A program made the position numbers and the translations under genes. Under the pieces are notes generated by a model that saw nothing but the letters and a program-made list of their open reading frames with translations, made no database searches and was not told the origin of the DNA. Source: Pyrenochaeta sp. MPI-SDFR-AT-0127 (Eukaryota; Ascomycota; Dothideomycetes; Pleosporales; Cucurbitariaceae). Taken from it: a stretch of 64,000 nt of DNA. Below are positions 1 to 10,719 of the stretch, piece after piece. Each line of letters starts with the position of its first letter. Positions within the stretch are counted from its first letter, which is position 1. The stretch lies in assembly GCA_020747015.1 (NCBI GenBank), contig JAGTJM010000072.1:62001-126000 (forward strand), given 5' to 3'.

Positions 1-1048
1 CCCATTGCAACGTATGCTAGATCTAATGTTGCACTCCCCAGACTCCTCACGCCATGAACCATCCCACCCCTTCCATTTCTTCCTCCAACCTCCGATGCCA
101 TGTTTACAAAACTCTCAATCTTTCTATGTAAATTGCTGTCCGGGTTATCCCTTCGATCTTTACCCCACTCACAAGAAAATATGCAGCCACTAGGTGCATT
201 GACAGGCAGAGGTGGTACGGGTGAGCGGACAAGGGGAAGTCGCTGCGTTTCATTCAAATAAGCGCCACGACCTGCACATGAAGAGAAGAACTGGTTGATA
301 AAGGGAGCATTGATAATCCCTATCAATGGCTTTCCCCGGTGAATGAAGGCGATGGAAACACAGAACATTGGGAAGAGGTGGATGTAATTGACCGTTCCTG
401 TGAATAAAATCAGAGGAATTTCCGATCTGAGAAGGAGCAGAAGATCTTACCATCAAGTGGGTCGACACACCAGGTCATGTCGTTATCGATCAAATAATCC
501 CGCGATGCGCCTTTACTGTATGATTCTTCACCGACGAACCTGGTATAATCTCAGTGACGACGCCTTTAAAAAGGATGACTTGATTACTTATGTAGAGGGT
601 ATTTGTCCATGATTTGGCGCTTGATGAATGCTTCAACGTCTAGTTATCATTAGCCCAATGCTAGAGATATTTTTGTGGACATGTCTTTGAGAGAGCAGAA
701 TTCGGGCCAGCGTTGTTTCAAATTAGATAAAACATGAGCCATTTCCCAGTATATGCGGTCATGACTATTTCGAATATGCTATGATGAGTTTGCAGGCTAA
801 CGAAAGATGTCGAGCTTTCTGGCACATCTGGCGCAGCCGATGACATTGAGTCCTCATGACCTACCTTCATCTGTCTCAGTCACCAGATCGACCGCATTCA
901 TCTTCTGGACATGCTCCTTTTCTTGTATTCCACTGGCACCACTGATTCTCAATTGTGCTGCATCCGTCAGCATCTTCCCCGCTCCCTTGCCCAACTCAAT
1001 GGCAAATGCGTATATTTCATCCAGCTCGTCTCTCGAAAGATTGCTCAT
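1..1048 (-). CDS. qutG: QutG-type inositol-monophosphatase-family protein (quinate cluster), cut by the left edge
   Basis: Four exons on the minus strand: 1048-865, 639-588, 539-451 and 397 to the window edge, all in frame with GT-AG introns (240 codons visible). The spliced protein shows the metal-binding GEES motif in exon 3, and the DPLDGT motif is split across the exon 3/4 junction, followed by VNYIH; these define the inositol monophosphatase superfamily. The C-terminal part lies outside the window. In other fungi the qutG/qa-x product sits in the quinate cluster and its precise role is unclear; a phosphatase acting in that pathway is family knowledge. Identity as QutG rather than a general inositol monophosphatase rests on the divergent type II dehydroquinase next door. 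The first exon alone looks like a 64-residue ORF, which is why a simple scan would miss the gene. Confidence 0.85.
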
Positions 1049-1570
1049 TTTGTGATAGTGTATGTTCGGAGAGCAGGTGGACAGAAGTTTAGAGATGCCA
1101 ATTCCACTTGCGACTTAGTTATGGGGCTCTTCGCGTCTCCAATCCCGCTTGGAGCCGTAGCAGAAAACTCCGGCTAGTCGCGGAATCGGCCCGGCGCTAT
1201 ATCAGATCAGATGAGGCCAGGACCCACATGTGCGACTCCTCCGCCAGAATCGACAATCAGCATATGCTTGTCTCAGCCTGCATGCCGCCACAAAACGTGC
1301 GTCGCGAATTCGGACTTTGCATAAGTACCTACCGAGGCCCACCCTAGCTCTGTCAGCCAAGACGCGGAGGCAAGCTCCAGCGTGGATGGAACGTCGGCTA
1401 GCCAAGGTTATGGCTAAGGACTTTTCCGACTTCTTCGGAACCTGACTTGATGAATATGTGCAGAATGCGACCCATAATTTTTCCCTTGGCAATTGCCTCA
1501 ATCTAACCTCAGTCACATATACTGGTTGGTAGTTCACTTCGGAAGCAGAATTCATCTCTCAACTCACTCA
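1049..1570. promoter_or_regulatory. Shared intergenic region between divergent qutG and qutE
   Basis: These 522 bases separate two quinate-pathway start codons that point away from each other, so any common activator would act here. I looked for the palindromic GGATAA-type site of the QutA/Qa-1F activator and did not find a clear copy. No convincing ORF is present. Confidence 0.5.
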
Positions 1571-2023
1571 ATGGCCAAATCTATCCTCCTCATCAACGGC
1601 CCGAACCTCAACCTGCTTGGGACGCGAGAACCTTCCATCTACGGTAGCACAACCCTGCCAGAAGTCGTAGCGTCCGCATCAGAGCAATGCAGCCATCTCT
1701 CTATAAGCTTCTCACACATTCAATCAAACCACGAAGGAGTGTTGATCGACCGAATACACGAAGCGCGCGGAAGCGTTGACGCCATCATCATCAATCCTGG
1801 AGCTCTCACACACACCAGTGTAGCATTAAGAGATGCATTGGTGGGCGTAGAGATACCATTTGTTGAAGTACATATCAGTAACGTCCATAAGCGAGAACCA
1901 TTTCGCCACCATAGTTATTTGAGCGATAAGGCTGAAGCGGTGATTTGTGGTCTAGGGACATATGGCTATGAGGCTGCGATTGCATACGCCACGAAATATA
2001 TTCCTTCAAAGGTGAAGGCATAA
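1571..2023 (+). CDS. qutE: Catabolic type II 3-dehydroquinase
   Basis: A single exon of 150 residues, the usual length for type II dehydroquinases. It interconverts 3-dehydroquinate and 3-dehydroshikimate in quinate breakdown (cytosolic in fungi). The N-terminus has the family signature GPNLNLLGTREPSIYG with the catalytic Arg and Tyr, then the SNHEG segment and the NPGALTHTS active-site loop, and finally EVHISNVHKREPFRHHS. The open frame extends upstream to 1493, but the ATG at 1571 aligns with the family start. It is divergent from qutG. A stand-alone type II enzyme is the fungal catabolic form; the biosynthetic activity is normally part of the pentafunctional AROM protein (a type I enzyme), so a catabolic role is well supported. 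Confidence 0.95.
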   Translation: MAKSILLINGPNLNLLGTREPSIYGSTTLPEVVASASEQCSHLSISFSHIQSNHEGVLIDRIHEARGSVDAIIINPGALTHTSVALRDALVGVEIPFVEVHISNVHKREPFRHHSYLSDKAEAVICGLGTYGYEAAIAYATKYIPSKVKA

Positions 2024-2220
2024 TCTTCGTTGAAAAAATCAGGTCATTTAATCAAAATTGAATTTGCAATAAAAAATAGAATCTGTCAAAACATGAAGGA
2101 AAATAGAATTGGGGGTTGTGGACAATTAGACGAAGTACTATTCAAGTTCACGAAATGCAATACAGTGTCTACATTACAGTGTTATGCTAAAAATGATGCC
2201 TAAGAAAGTCTACTATACGC

Positions 2221-2756
2221 CTACTCAAGCTTTCCGGGGTACTGAACCAGGGTGATGTACGCAGGGGACACGCCCTGGCAGACAAAGTCGTTGGGGCCAT
2301 TACCTCCGGCGCGGCAGTAGTTCGGGAGCGTTGTAGTCGCAACGTATTGGATACTTCAACGAGTGATTAGTGGCTTTCGTGATATATACTCGATATGATT
2401 GAATCATACTCATCAGAGACATCTTGCCTTAGCAACAACCCACTACGATCCTGCTGGAACGCAAAGTACATGAACGAGTTCTCTCCGCACTGATAGAATT
2501 TACCATCCTCAATCGTATCTGCAGAAGCTGAACAGTTGAAGTCGAGAGTCCCCTCATTTGTGGCCTTGATATTGAAACCGATGGAGTTGATCTTCTTGCC
2601 ATCGGGCTTTCGGGCGTAGAAGTTGTCAATCTTCCAGACGTAGTCGCCTTGTTGGACGACCGGGCACGTACTGGTGTCTTGACGGCCATCGACAGGGGCG
2701 GAAGTGGACAAGCCAGCGGCGGCAAGGAGGGAAAGGGAAACAAGGGTGAACTGCAT
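2221..2756 (-). CDS. Secreted Alt a 1-family protein (AA1-like domain)
   Basis: Two exons, 2756-2410 and 2353-2221, with a 56-base intron; the product is 159 residues. Residues 1-18 form a signal peptide with a leucine-rich core. The mature chain matches the Alt a 1 family throughout: CPVVQQGDYVWKI, the NSIGFNIKATNEGTLDFNC block, YQCGENSFM, and after splicing SDDIQYVATTTLPNYC and GPNDFVCQG. Five cysteines are present in the mature chain as in the family. Members are secreted, cell-wall-associated beta-barrel proteins of Dothideomycetes and some relatives, known as allergens and proposed to act in host interaction; the biochemical role is unsettled. Reading through the intron gives a false C-terminus. 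A TATA-like element lies 115 bases upstream of the start. Confidence 0.93.
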
Positions 2757-4120
2757 GGTTGTTGTGAATGCTGAATTGGTTCTGGTCGTAGATCTGCGAA
2801 AGATTATTTGTGATGTATTTATGTCGTTGTTCTTCAGTAATGGTGCTAGAGATGGAGGCGCCAATCCATCCTTTTATACATCTACACAGTCGTATCTGAG
2901 GTTCCCTTCCATTACCACAATGATAGTGCCTCTACCAACACAATGGTTGACGTCAAGTGACCAGCACCGAACATACATACGAGAAATCCATCACGAGAGC
3001 TCCACTAGTAATACGAGGAATAGCAAGTAACACAAGGCTGACTGTGCCATATTTAGAAAACCGTAGGCCTTACGAGGCCTGGTGGAAGTAGGCATAGGTG
3101 ATCGGAGGGAACGAAATGGCTATTCTGGAAGATGGACACTTTGTGATCGACAAAGCTTGCCACATTTCGAAGCCAAGTGAGGCTTATGACAGCCTTGTAG
3201 GTGCCGAGTATACGGGAAGTGACGTGTTTGGTACTGTACGGGTAGTATCGCGCTGTTGTAGATCGTCGGTCCACAACTTAGCGCATGCTCGGAAGTACTT
3301 CCGAGGACTTTGTGACGTGACTTTCAACAATCTTTGCTACTCGAACACAAACTCATTTGCGTTAGATTTGGCCAGCTGATGGGACTCCAAGATCGCTCCA
3401 TTGTAGCCACAGGTACTGAGTACCCAAAAGATCGGCGATGATCATCGCAACCCGAAAGTGCAAGGCCACCGAGGCTGATTGACATACTTCGCACCGAGAG
3501 AATGTGTTTCTACAATGTCGTCTCGCCCCCAATTAGAGCGAGGTGGCGGACGTCGCGTATTTGCTGGAGACATGAAGTCATCCACCGGCTCACTCGGGTG
3601 TGGCTGTCGATCAGGGTCCTTGGGGGGCAGTGACGATCAGTTGGTGCGAAAAAGTTGCTCCTTCACGATAACCTAGTAAATCGGCACAACCACCGGTGGT
3701 AGTGGGAAGAGGATCAATTTCTTGCATTGTTGTAGAGTTTCCTAGGATACAAACTCCCAACTAAGAAGTGTAGAGTTTGAGAATAACATAAGTACCAATC
3801 GTACCACTCCTAAAATAGGGCATAAATTTGTTGCTTAACAGCTGGCATACCACATGTTTGGGCATCGGCTCTCTGGAGACATGGCGCAGGCCTCAATAAT
3901 CTCCAAAGGCCAGGTTGGCGACTGATGGTTGCACCATCTGCTTTTGATAAGTAAAGTCTAGTCACCACACAAAGAATCGTACGGCTTTGCCTGAAACGCT
4001 TCCTGATTGAGAGTGTGCTGAACTTGACATTTTGAAACTCCATAGCCCCGTGACCACGTGATTGCGGCGTGTCCTATAACATCAGCGCTAACCCTGACCA
4101 ACACCATCAACACTGTTACC
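2757..4120. other. Intergenic region, Alt a 1 homologue to ALG3
   Basis: These 1.36 kb hold the divergent promoters of the Alt a 1 homologue and ALG3. Several short ORFs occur (for example 3098-3379), but none shows family resemblance or plausible splice extensions. A CACGTG palindrome lies at 4056-4061, about 60 bases before the ALG3 start. Confidence 0.5.
2871..2878 (-). promoter_or_regulatory. TATA-box-like element of the Alt a 1 homologue
   Basis: The minus strand reads TATAAAAG here, 115 bases upstream of the ATG at 2756. That is a normal distance for a strongly expressed fungal secreted-protein gene. Confidence 0.5.
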
Positions 4121-5540
4121 ATGTCGCTCATCAGCCAGGCGTTGGATATTGCATACAATCCGGAGCATATGAAATGGATGACACCGCTCTTATTAGTCGC
4201 AGACGCCGCGTTGTGCGGTGTCATTATAGACAAGATTCCCTGTATGAACAATTTCGACGCGAGAACACGTGTTCGCCAGCTAACAAAGTTTACAGACACA
4301 GAGATTGACTGGTCGACGTATATGGAGCAAATTGATATTTATCTCAAAGGCGAAAGAGATTACAAGAATATTGAGGGTTCCACCGGCCCCCTCGTGTATC
4401 CTGGTGCGCATGTCTGGATTTACAAGTACCTGTACAAAATTACAGATGAGGGACGCAACATTCAACTTGCTCAGTACATCTTTGCGCTAGTGTATCTATC
4501 TACACTTGCGATTGTGTTCCAATGCTACCGGAAAGCCAAGGTTCGTCTCCACGCTTACATGTGATAAAAGGCAACATGCTGATGGATTATGCAGGTTCCG
4601 CCCTATGTCTTCCCACTACTAGTGATGTCCAAGCGGTTACACAGTATTTTCATGCTGCGCTGTTTCAACGACTGTTTTGCTGTTCTAGGGCTGTGGGCAG
4701 CAATTTTCTGCTACCAGCGAGATCAATGGCATATTGGGAGCTTCTTCTACAGCACTGGACTGAACGTAAAGATGAGCCTGCTGTTGCCATTACCAGCGAT
4801 GGGTATGTTGATGGTGCAAAAGTTGGGGGGAAGGGAGGCGTTAACGCAAGCCATGATTATTGGTCAAATCTCAGTATGTCCTTCTTGTTCTCATCTAGGC
4901 CTGTCACTCTGACAATATCAAGGTTCTATATGGGTACCCGTTTCGCAAACGAGCACCGTCCTACTTCTCCCGAGCCTTTGAGCTGAGTAGAGTATTCCTC
5001 TACAAATGGACCGTAAACTGGCGCTTTGTCCCGGAGGCTACCTTTCTCTCCAAACCGTTTGCTCTCGGCCTCCTTGCCATTCACATTGGTCTGCTCCTCT
5101 GGTATGCCAAAACGCGTTGGATGAAGCCGTCGAAACGCAATTTCCGCGGATTTCTCAAGCTCGCTATTCCAGCAGCGGAGCCTAGGGACCAGGACGACAT
5201 GGCGCGCAGGATTACGCCTGACTTCATCATGACGACAATACTTAGTGCGACAACGATTGGCATGTTGTGTGCAAGGTCGTTGCATTACCAATTCTATGCG
5301 TATCTAGCCTGGACCACACCATTTTTGCTGTGGAAGGCAGGCTTCCATCCCGTTGTCCAATATGCGTTATGGGGCGCGCAAGAGTGGGCGTGGAACGTGT
5401 ATCCAAGTACACCGGCTAGTTCGATGACAGTGGTAGGAGTGCTTGTGGTGACGCTTGTGGGCGCGTGGTGGGGAACGCGGAACGAATTCGAAGGCGCGAT
5501 CAAGGGCATCATCGAGGAAGATCATGAACACAAAGAGTGA
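4121..5540 (+). CDS. ALG3: Dol-P-Man:Man5GlcNAc2-PP-dolichol alpha-1,3-mannosyltransferase
   Basis: Three exons, 4121-4540, 4595-4873 and 4923-5540, give 438 residues, close to the family's usual size. Alg3 adds the first lumenal mannose in the ER from dolichol-phosphate mannose during N-glycan assembly. Visible features are the EIDWSTYMEQI segment followed by GPLVYPGAHVWIYKYLY, characteristic of the family's lumenal loop, and the conserved FLYKWTVNWRFVPE block in exon 3. Many hydrophobic segments fit a multi-pass ER protein. The open frame extends to a GTG at 4058, but the first ATG is 4121. Both introns are about 50 bases. The gene converges on the EIF1AD-like gene, with only 23 bases between stop codons. 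Confidence 0.95.
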
Positions 5541-5563
5541 TGTTGCGGAGGCGCTTTACGCAC

Positions 5564-6039
5564 TCACTCGTCGTCCGACTCTGCAGGCGGCATCTTTCCG
5601 ACGGTAGATGCCTCTTCGTCGCTGTCCTCAATGTACGTCGGCTTCTTGGCAAATTCCCTGGGCCTGTAGAATGTCAGCATACAGTACATTGGCAATGCTC
5701 GCCGCGCTTTGACGTGTGGCTTTCTCACCAGTATGCCATCTTCCTCCACGCTTTCTCATCCCGTACTACGTTCACAATCTCCCCATCGAGCTTATTCTCC
5801 CTGTCCGCCATAGCCGACGTATCCACCACCACATAGCTACCCCGCTTTATCCAAACTGTCGAGCGGAACTTTGGCTCTAGCTCTGCGAGAATCGACTTGC
5901 CGTCTGGTAGCTCGGCGTTGTACAGATTCTTGCCTTCTGCCTTGGAGATGCGAGCGACCAGATGCGTTGCGGGAAGCGTGTCGGGAGGCGTAACGGTATC
6001 TTCAATGGTCGCGAGGACGTTCCGCTTCGGCCGTGGCAT
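5564..6039 (-). CDS. EIF1AD-like RNA-binding protein (S1-like/eIF1A fold)
   Basis: Two exons, 6039-5729 and 5663-5564, give 136 residues; the intron splits a Trp codon. The N-terminus PRPKRNVLATIED, followed by HLVARISKAEGKNLYNAEL and the FRSTVWIKRGSYVVVD stretch, matches the eIF1A-like OB fold of the EIF1AD family. The C-terminal tail is acidic and serine-rich (EDSDEEAS, ESDDE), also typical. The family's role is not well defined; nuclear localisation and a link to translation or ribosome assembly are suggested for relatives. The gene faces ALG3 tail to tail, so their 3' untranslated regions almost certainly overlap. Confidence 0.85.
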
Positions 6040-6818
6040 CGTGTGTAGCGTGTGTAGCGTGGGAAAGGGTAGGGGGTTGGGGGCGTGCTCGTGTGTGGTT
6101 GTTGTTGTTCTTGTTGGTGGTGTTGCTGTGCGGATGCTTGGACTTGATTTTTTGGCGGGGTCCTTTCCGGCCCTGACGCTGCTGCGCTGCCAGCAGCGCC
6201 AAGGATGGGGACCTTAAGTCATCACACCACTCGAAGCCACTTCTTTTGGAAATGCATCCTTGACGACCCCCACTAGCAGCATAGACGAAGTGCTCCTGAT
6301 GCGGTTGGGTTTCTTTTTTTTTTCAAACTAAACAGAAAAGGGCGCTCCTGTTTGCGTCAAGGGCGCACGCACAAAGTCCTTTTCAGCCTCCCATCTCCGC
6401 AGTTATGCAGCACAATGTCGAAATACTGGCCCGAAAGCCATTCGTAGGCTTGTAGTCAGATCCTGAATCGGCTTATCTGCCCGGGTCGGCGTCGAATAAG
6501 ACAAGCGCAGTCCTTGAAGCATGCTACCATTATTCAGCAATTGACACCCGTGGCGGTTGTTCTGCTGGTCAGATTTCTCTTCGATTTCCCGTTTAAGACA
6601 TGCCGGATTCCCCACATTACTAGTCAACATTTTTTTATCTGTCTGTTGTATTCACCGTGCCTTTCAAGGTTTAAAAGCTTGCGAGCTTGCCTCAGGTTTT
6701 TCTCGCCAGCACTGGTTTTTGGTCGATTGGTAAAGTTTGGCCCATTCAGTCGGAAAACCAGCGAGGTTTCCTCCCAACTTTGCCCAATTAGTAAAGCCTT
6801 TCCTCACAACATTGTAAA
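6040..6818. other. Intergenic region between EIF1AD-like gene and MFS transporter
   Basis: A divergent 779-base promoter region. It contains a GT-rich block around 6040-6125 and a T-rich run near 6310-6322. I see no gene in it. Confidence 0.4.
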
Positions 6819-8547
6819 ATGTCGTCGTCCGCTCTCCATGGTATCTTCGAGATTCAACCGATCTCGAAGGTTGCGAGCCCAGAGCCCACGTACCAAAAGA
6901 ACAATAGCAAGCCACCACTAAACACTCGACATATTGGCGTCCTACCGGATGTGGAACTGGAGCAACTTCCTACGGGGAAGAACTACAACACCAATGCATC
7001 TGGCACTCAAACACCGATAGAAGACATATGTACCGGCGCTCAAACTCCCAAGACACCCAACGATCTGGAGTTGAGCCGCCCACCAACCCCGAGGAGAGAT
7101 GAAGCTGTCGGCTTGATGCGCACGTGGAACAGCCCGCCCATGACCAAGTGGAGGATCTTGTGCTGCTGTTTGATTTACTTCTCCAATGGGATAAACGATT
7201 CAGGTATGTCCAGTTACAGAGCTTCATCTACACGCCATTCCTGTTCCGATCCCTGTACCCAGTCTCACTCTCTCACCAAAGAAGAACCACTAAAAGATTG
7301 CAGTTGTCGGTGCGTTAATTCCATATATGGAGGCGTACTACCATATTTCTTACTCTGTCATGTCCTTGGTCTTCGTTGGCACTGCCGTCGGCTTCATCAT
7401 CGCCGCTTTCTTCACAGACATCATTCTGGGCAAGATTGGAAGAGCAAAGACTTTAATCCTTGCCGAGCTAATACAGCTTTCGGCATACATCATTCTTGTC
7501 TGCACGCCTCCATATCCTCTTGTAGTCATAGCGTGAGTGCCTCGATCCCCAATGCAGATCGCCTCTAATTGAATTAGCTTCTTCCTTTTGGGATACGGTG
7601 CGGCCATAAACCTCGCCCTAAACAATGTCTACTGTGCAAACACACATCCTCCAAGCGTTATCCTCGGCGCGGCCCATGGATCATACGGCGTAGGCGGCAT
7701 CGTTGCGCCCATTATCGGGACGGCCATGGTTTCGCAGGGCATTTTATGGTCGCGCTTCTACTTCCTCACAGTAGGGCTGCGGCTCTTCTGCATCGCCTTC
7801 TCAGCATTCGCCTTCTGGTCATACACTGAAGACTCAGAGGAAACGCTTTTGACTGCTCTCGAAATTACAGCCAGTAGACAAACAGCTGCAGAGGGGGCGG
7901 TGTCGAAATTGAAAGATTTGAAGCTTGCTCTAAAAAATAAGGTCACCATTTTTGGAGCGCTATTCATTTTCGCGTACCAGGGAGCTGAAGTCAGTATTTC
8001 TGGATGGATCATTTCGTACTTGATCAATTACCGTGACGGTGACCCAGCGAAAGTCGGTTATGTCACGGCTGGTTTCTGGGTAAGCCGATCTTCCTTGAAG
8101 CATTGAGACAGCCACTAACGATTGGATGAACAGGGTGGCATCACTCTGGGCCGATTTGTTCTTACACATGCTGCACCCAGGATAGGCGAGAAAAACTTTG
8201 TGGTCATCCTTACTCTTGGAACTCTAGCGTTACAGCTCCTGGCCTGGTTGACACCTAACCTCATCGGGAACGCTGTCGCCGTTTCTCTCTTAGGTTTACT
8301 GCTTGGACCTGTCTACCCATGCGCGCAAACCATCTTCTCACGTCTCATGCCGCGTCACATACAAACCACTGCGATCGGGTTCATCGGTGGAGCGGGAAGT
8401 TCCGGAGGAGCAGTGGCTCCATTCACCACGGGTATTCTTGCTCAAGCCGCCGGAACGTGGGTACTGCACCCAGTCTGTATCGGTTTGTACGGAGCAATGC
8501 TGGCTTGCTGGTTCGTGTTACCAAAAGTCCACAAAAGGACTGATTAG
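6819..8547 (+). CDS. Major facilitator superfamily transporter, BSC6-like
   Basis: Four exons, 6819-7203, 7304-7532, 7578-8079 and 8134-8547, give 509 residues with all junction phases consistent. A cytosolic N-terminus of about 110 residues rich in Pro and Thr precedes roughly twelve hydrophobic segments. The first half has the loop GRAKTLILAELIQLSAY between helices and AAHGSYGVGGIVAPIIG; the second half has GGITLGRFVLT and GLLLGPVYPCAQTIFSRLMPR, followed by the GGAGSSGGAVAPF stretch. These match the fungal Bypass-of-stop-codon-6 type of MFS protein. The substrate is unknown. The other possibility is a sugar or efflux MFS subfamily, which these motifs fit less well. Confidence 0.85.
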
Positions 8548-9740
8548 CCTTCCAGGTACAATGAAGACACTGACATGTTCGACTCTGTGCGCGGGCGCGA
8601 GACCAAATTCTCATACAAGACTCTACATTGGCTGGACATATCCAGTAGAAACACCATAGCCAAGTATATTCCATGCCTCATACTAGTAAAGTGGATACAT
8701 TTTGTCTTCACTTCAACAGATAGAGCACCAAAGGTGCGAGCACGCGAAAGCTTAACTTTGGCCCCTATTTGTATTTCATATTCGTTATTCGCTAAACAGT
8801 ATCTTCGAGTGTCCAAAATCCATCCTTATGTCATGCCCACAACACAACCCATCGGGTTTTAGTGCCTCTATCACAATTACAGAATCGAACGGCGTAGCAC
8901 GTCTCTCTACGATGTTTCTCACTCAAAAACACTGCATGCACTGCAATCTCCGTCTCTGACTCGCTTTGTCTTCAGTCAGGGCTCCCACAGGCTTCCCTAT
9001 GGTAGCATATTAACCGTCATCTGGCTTCATCTATCTGGCGTAAGCCTTAATCCCATCTGAAAGACGCAATTATCAGCCTCCCTCGAATATGCAACCGAGG
9101 GAAGCTAGGAGCTTACCATCGCAGCCATAGCTTTTGGTATATCTCTCTCATCCCATCGTGATACCGACATGTTTTATACTTTAAAAAAAACGGAAGACAA
9201 AGGCAAATCAATAGCAACTGTGTCCACCGATCTTAGACAGCCGGTTATCCCGAGGCGCGTACGGCTGAAGGATCCACAAATTGCGATGATGACATTAGCC
9301 AATGGCCAGATTTGACTGGGTCATAGGAGCGAACACTGAACAGAAGCCAAAAAAAAACATTACAGTGATACGGAAGCGAGAATTCATTGGAGAGTTTTGG
9401 AATGGTGAATGGTAGAGAGGACGGCGGTATTGTGAGCTGGATGGGTACGTACGCCTGAAAGAGTAGTTGTCACGAGGACAGTATTATGCAAGCCTCCTTT
9501 CAGCTTGAAAAGAACTCTAAATTACCTTTAACAAGCAACAGCTGTAGTAAAATGCACATTGCATGTCTACCAACCTCCAATTCTGTTTTAGATGTTACCG
9601 GTCGGCTGACGTGAGCTACACACTTCGGATCTCATCTTGGACCTAGTTTGCGTTTGTACGACGGCGTACATCAAAAAAGCTTCCTATAGCCTTACATTTC
9701 CTCTTCATTCCATGTGACCTGACATTCACGCAATCTGAAG
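8548..9740. other. Intergenic region downstream of MFS gene
   Basis: 1.19 kb with no coding signal that I can support on either strand; it must contain the promoter of the gene at 9741. An A-rich run lies at about 9182-9190. Confidence 0.4.
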
Positions 9741-10493
9741 ATGCATCGACTATGGTGCCTTCCCGAACTCATTGTTCACATCGTATCATTCCTCCCACAT
9801 AACGACCTTGACCAATGCTTCCATGTTTCCCACCACTTACGCGAAACGCTCAAGAACAACTTACCACCGTATCGACGTCCATTGCCTGATGGTGGGATCC
9901 AGAAGCCAGACTGGGCTCTTCTTCCGCAGCCCATCCGCAGCCTAGCCTCCCATTTCAAGACTCAGGATGACCGATGGGCGCTTCTTCCGGATATGGGCGA
10001 CGATTACTTCTTTTGGCGAGAAGGCGCACACCAGCAGCTTCTGCAGCGTCTGGGGCCACATCTTCATCCGTTCCTGTTCAAACATGCCTGGGTGTTTGCA
10101 GCCAAGCTTGACTTCGTGTCTCGTGGGCGTGTGGGGATCTATTTGCAGACAAAATGCTCCGCGACAGACTATTACAACGAGTTCTACAACGAGAACACAA
10201 GACCAAGCGACCCAAAGACATATCTATCACAGCCTCCACCCTCAAACGTTGAGGTGTATTGCCTCAAGGGCGCTGAATGGAATCTGTCGTTTGCAAATGC
10301 ACAGTACCAAGAGAGCAGTGGGTGGCAGCGCTTGTGCGTGAGAATTGAACGAGAAAAGGGGGTGAGAATGATCGACGTGGTTGATGAATTGAGGGATGTT
10401 TTGACACCGAGTATGGGCTTGGATGTTGGTAGCGATGTTTGTCTTGAATGGCACTTCGACGATGCAGTGCATCAACAATTTGAAATGCAGTAA
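9741..10493 (+). CDS. Hypothetical protein with N-terminal F-box-like motif
   Basis: A single exon of 250 residues. The first 40 residues (LPELIVHIVSFLPHNDLDQCFHVSHHLR) resemble a degenerate F-box, the segment that binds Skp1 in SCF ubiquitin ligases. The rest has Trp-rich patches and no repeats that I recognise. Proteins of this kind are common and poorly characterised in filamentous ascomycetes. The gene converges on ESA1. I give no substrate or pathway; the F-box call is by resemblance only. Confidence 0.7.
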   Translation: MHRLWCLPELIVHIVSFLPHNDLDQCFHVSHHLRETLKNNLPPYRRPLPDGGIQKPDWALLPQPIRSLASHFKTQDDRWALLPDMGDDYFFWREGAHQQLLQRLGPHLHPFLFKHAWVFAAKLDFVSRGRVGIYLQTKCSATDYYNEFYNENTRPSDPKTYLSQPPPSNVEVYCLKGAEWNLSFANAQYQESSGWQRLCVRIEREKGVRMIDVVDELRDVLTPSMGLDVGSDVCLEWHFDDAVHQQFEMQ

Positions 10494-10719
10494 AGTGATA
10501 CAAGAAGTATTGAGGCACTCGTTTTCAGCCTTCGAGACTCGGCTACCAAGGAAAGAATAAGAAGGCATCGCTACATTGGGGTATACTATAATTTTACAAA
10601 CACCGCAAACCTCCTAAGAACATAATAAGTAGACATTGGGCGTTACATCAGACTTGGAGTGGAAAGAAAGTGCCAACTTGGAATGATAAGAAAACTTAAA
10701 AGGACGAAGCGCACCAACC

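Noticed and set aside
1493..1570. N-terminal extension of the dehydroquinase frame
   Set aside because: Family alignment starts at the ATG at 1571; the upstream residues have no similarity.
1049..1570. QutA-type activator binding palindrome
   Set aside because: I searched the shared promoter by eye for GGATAA-N-TTATCC arrangements and found no convincing copy.
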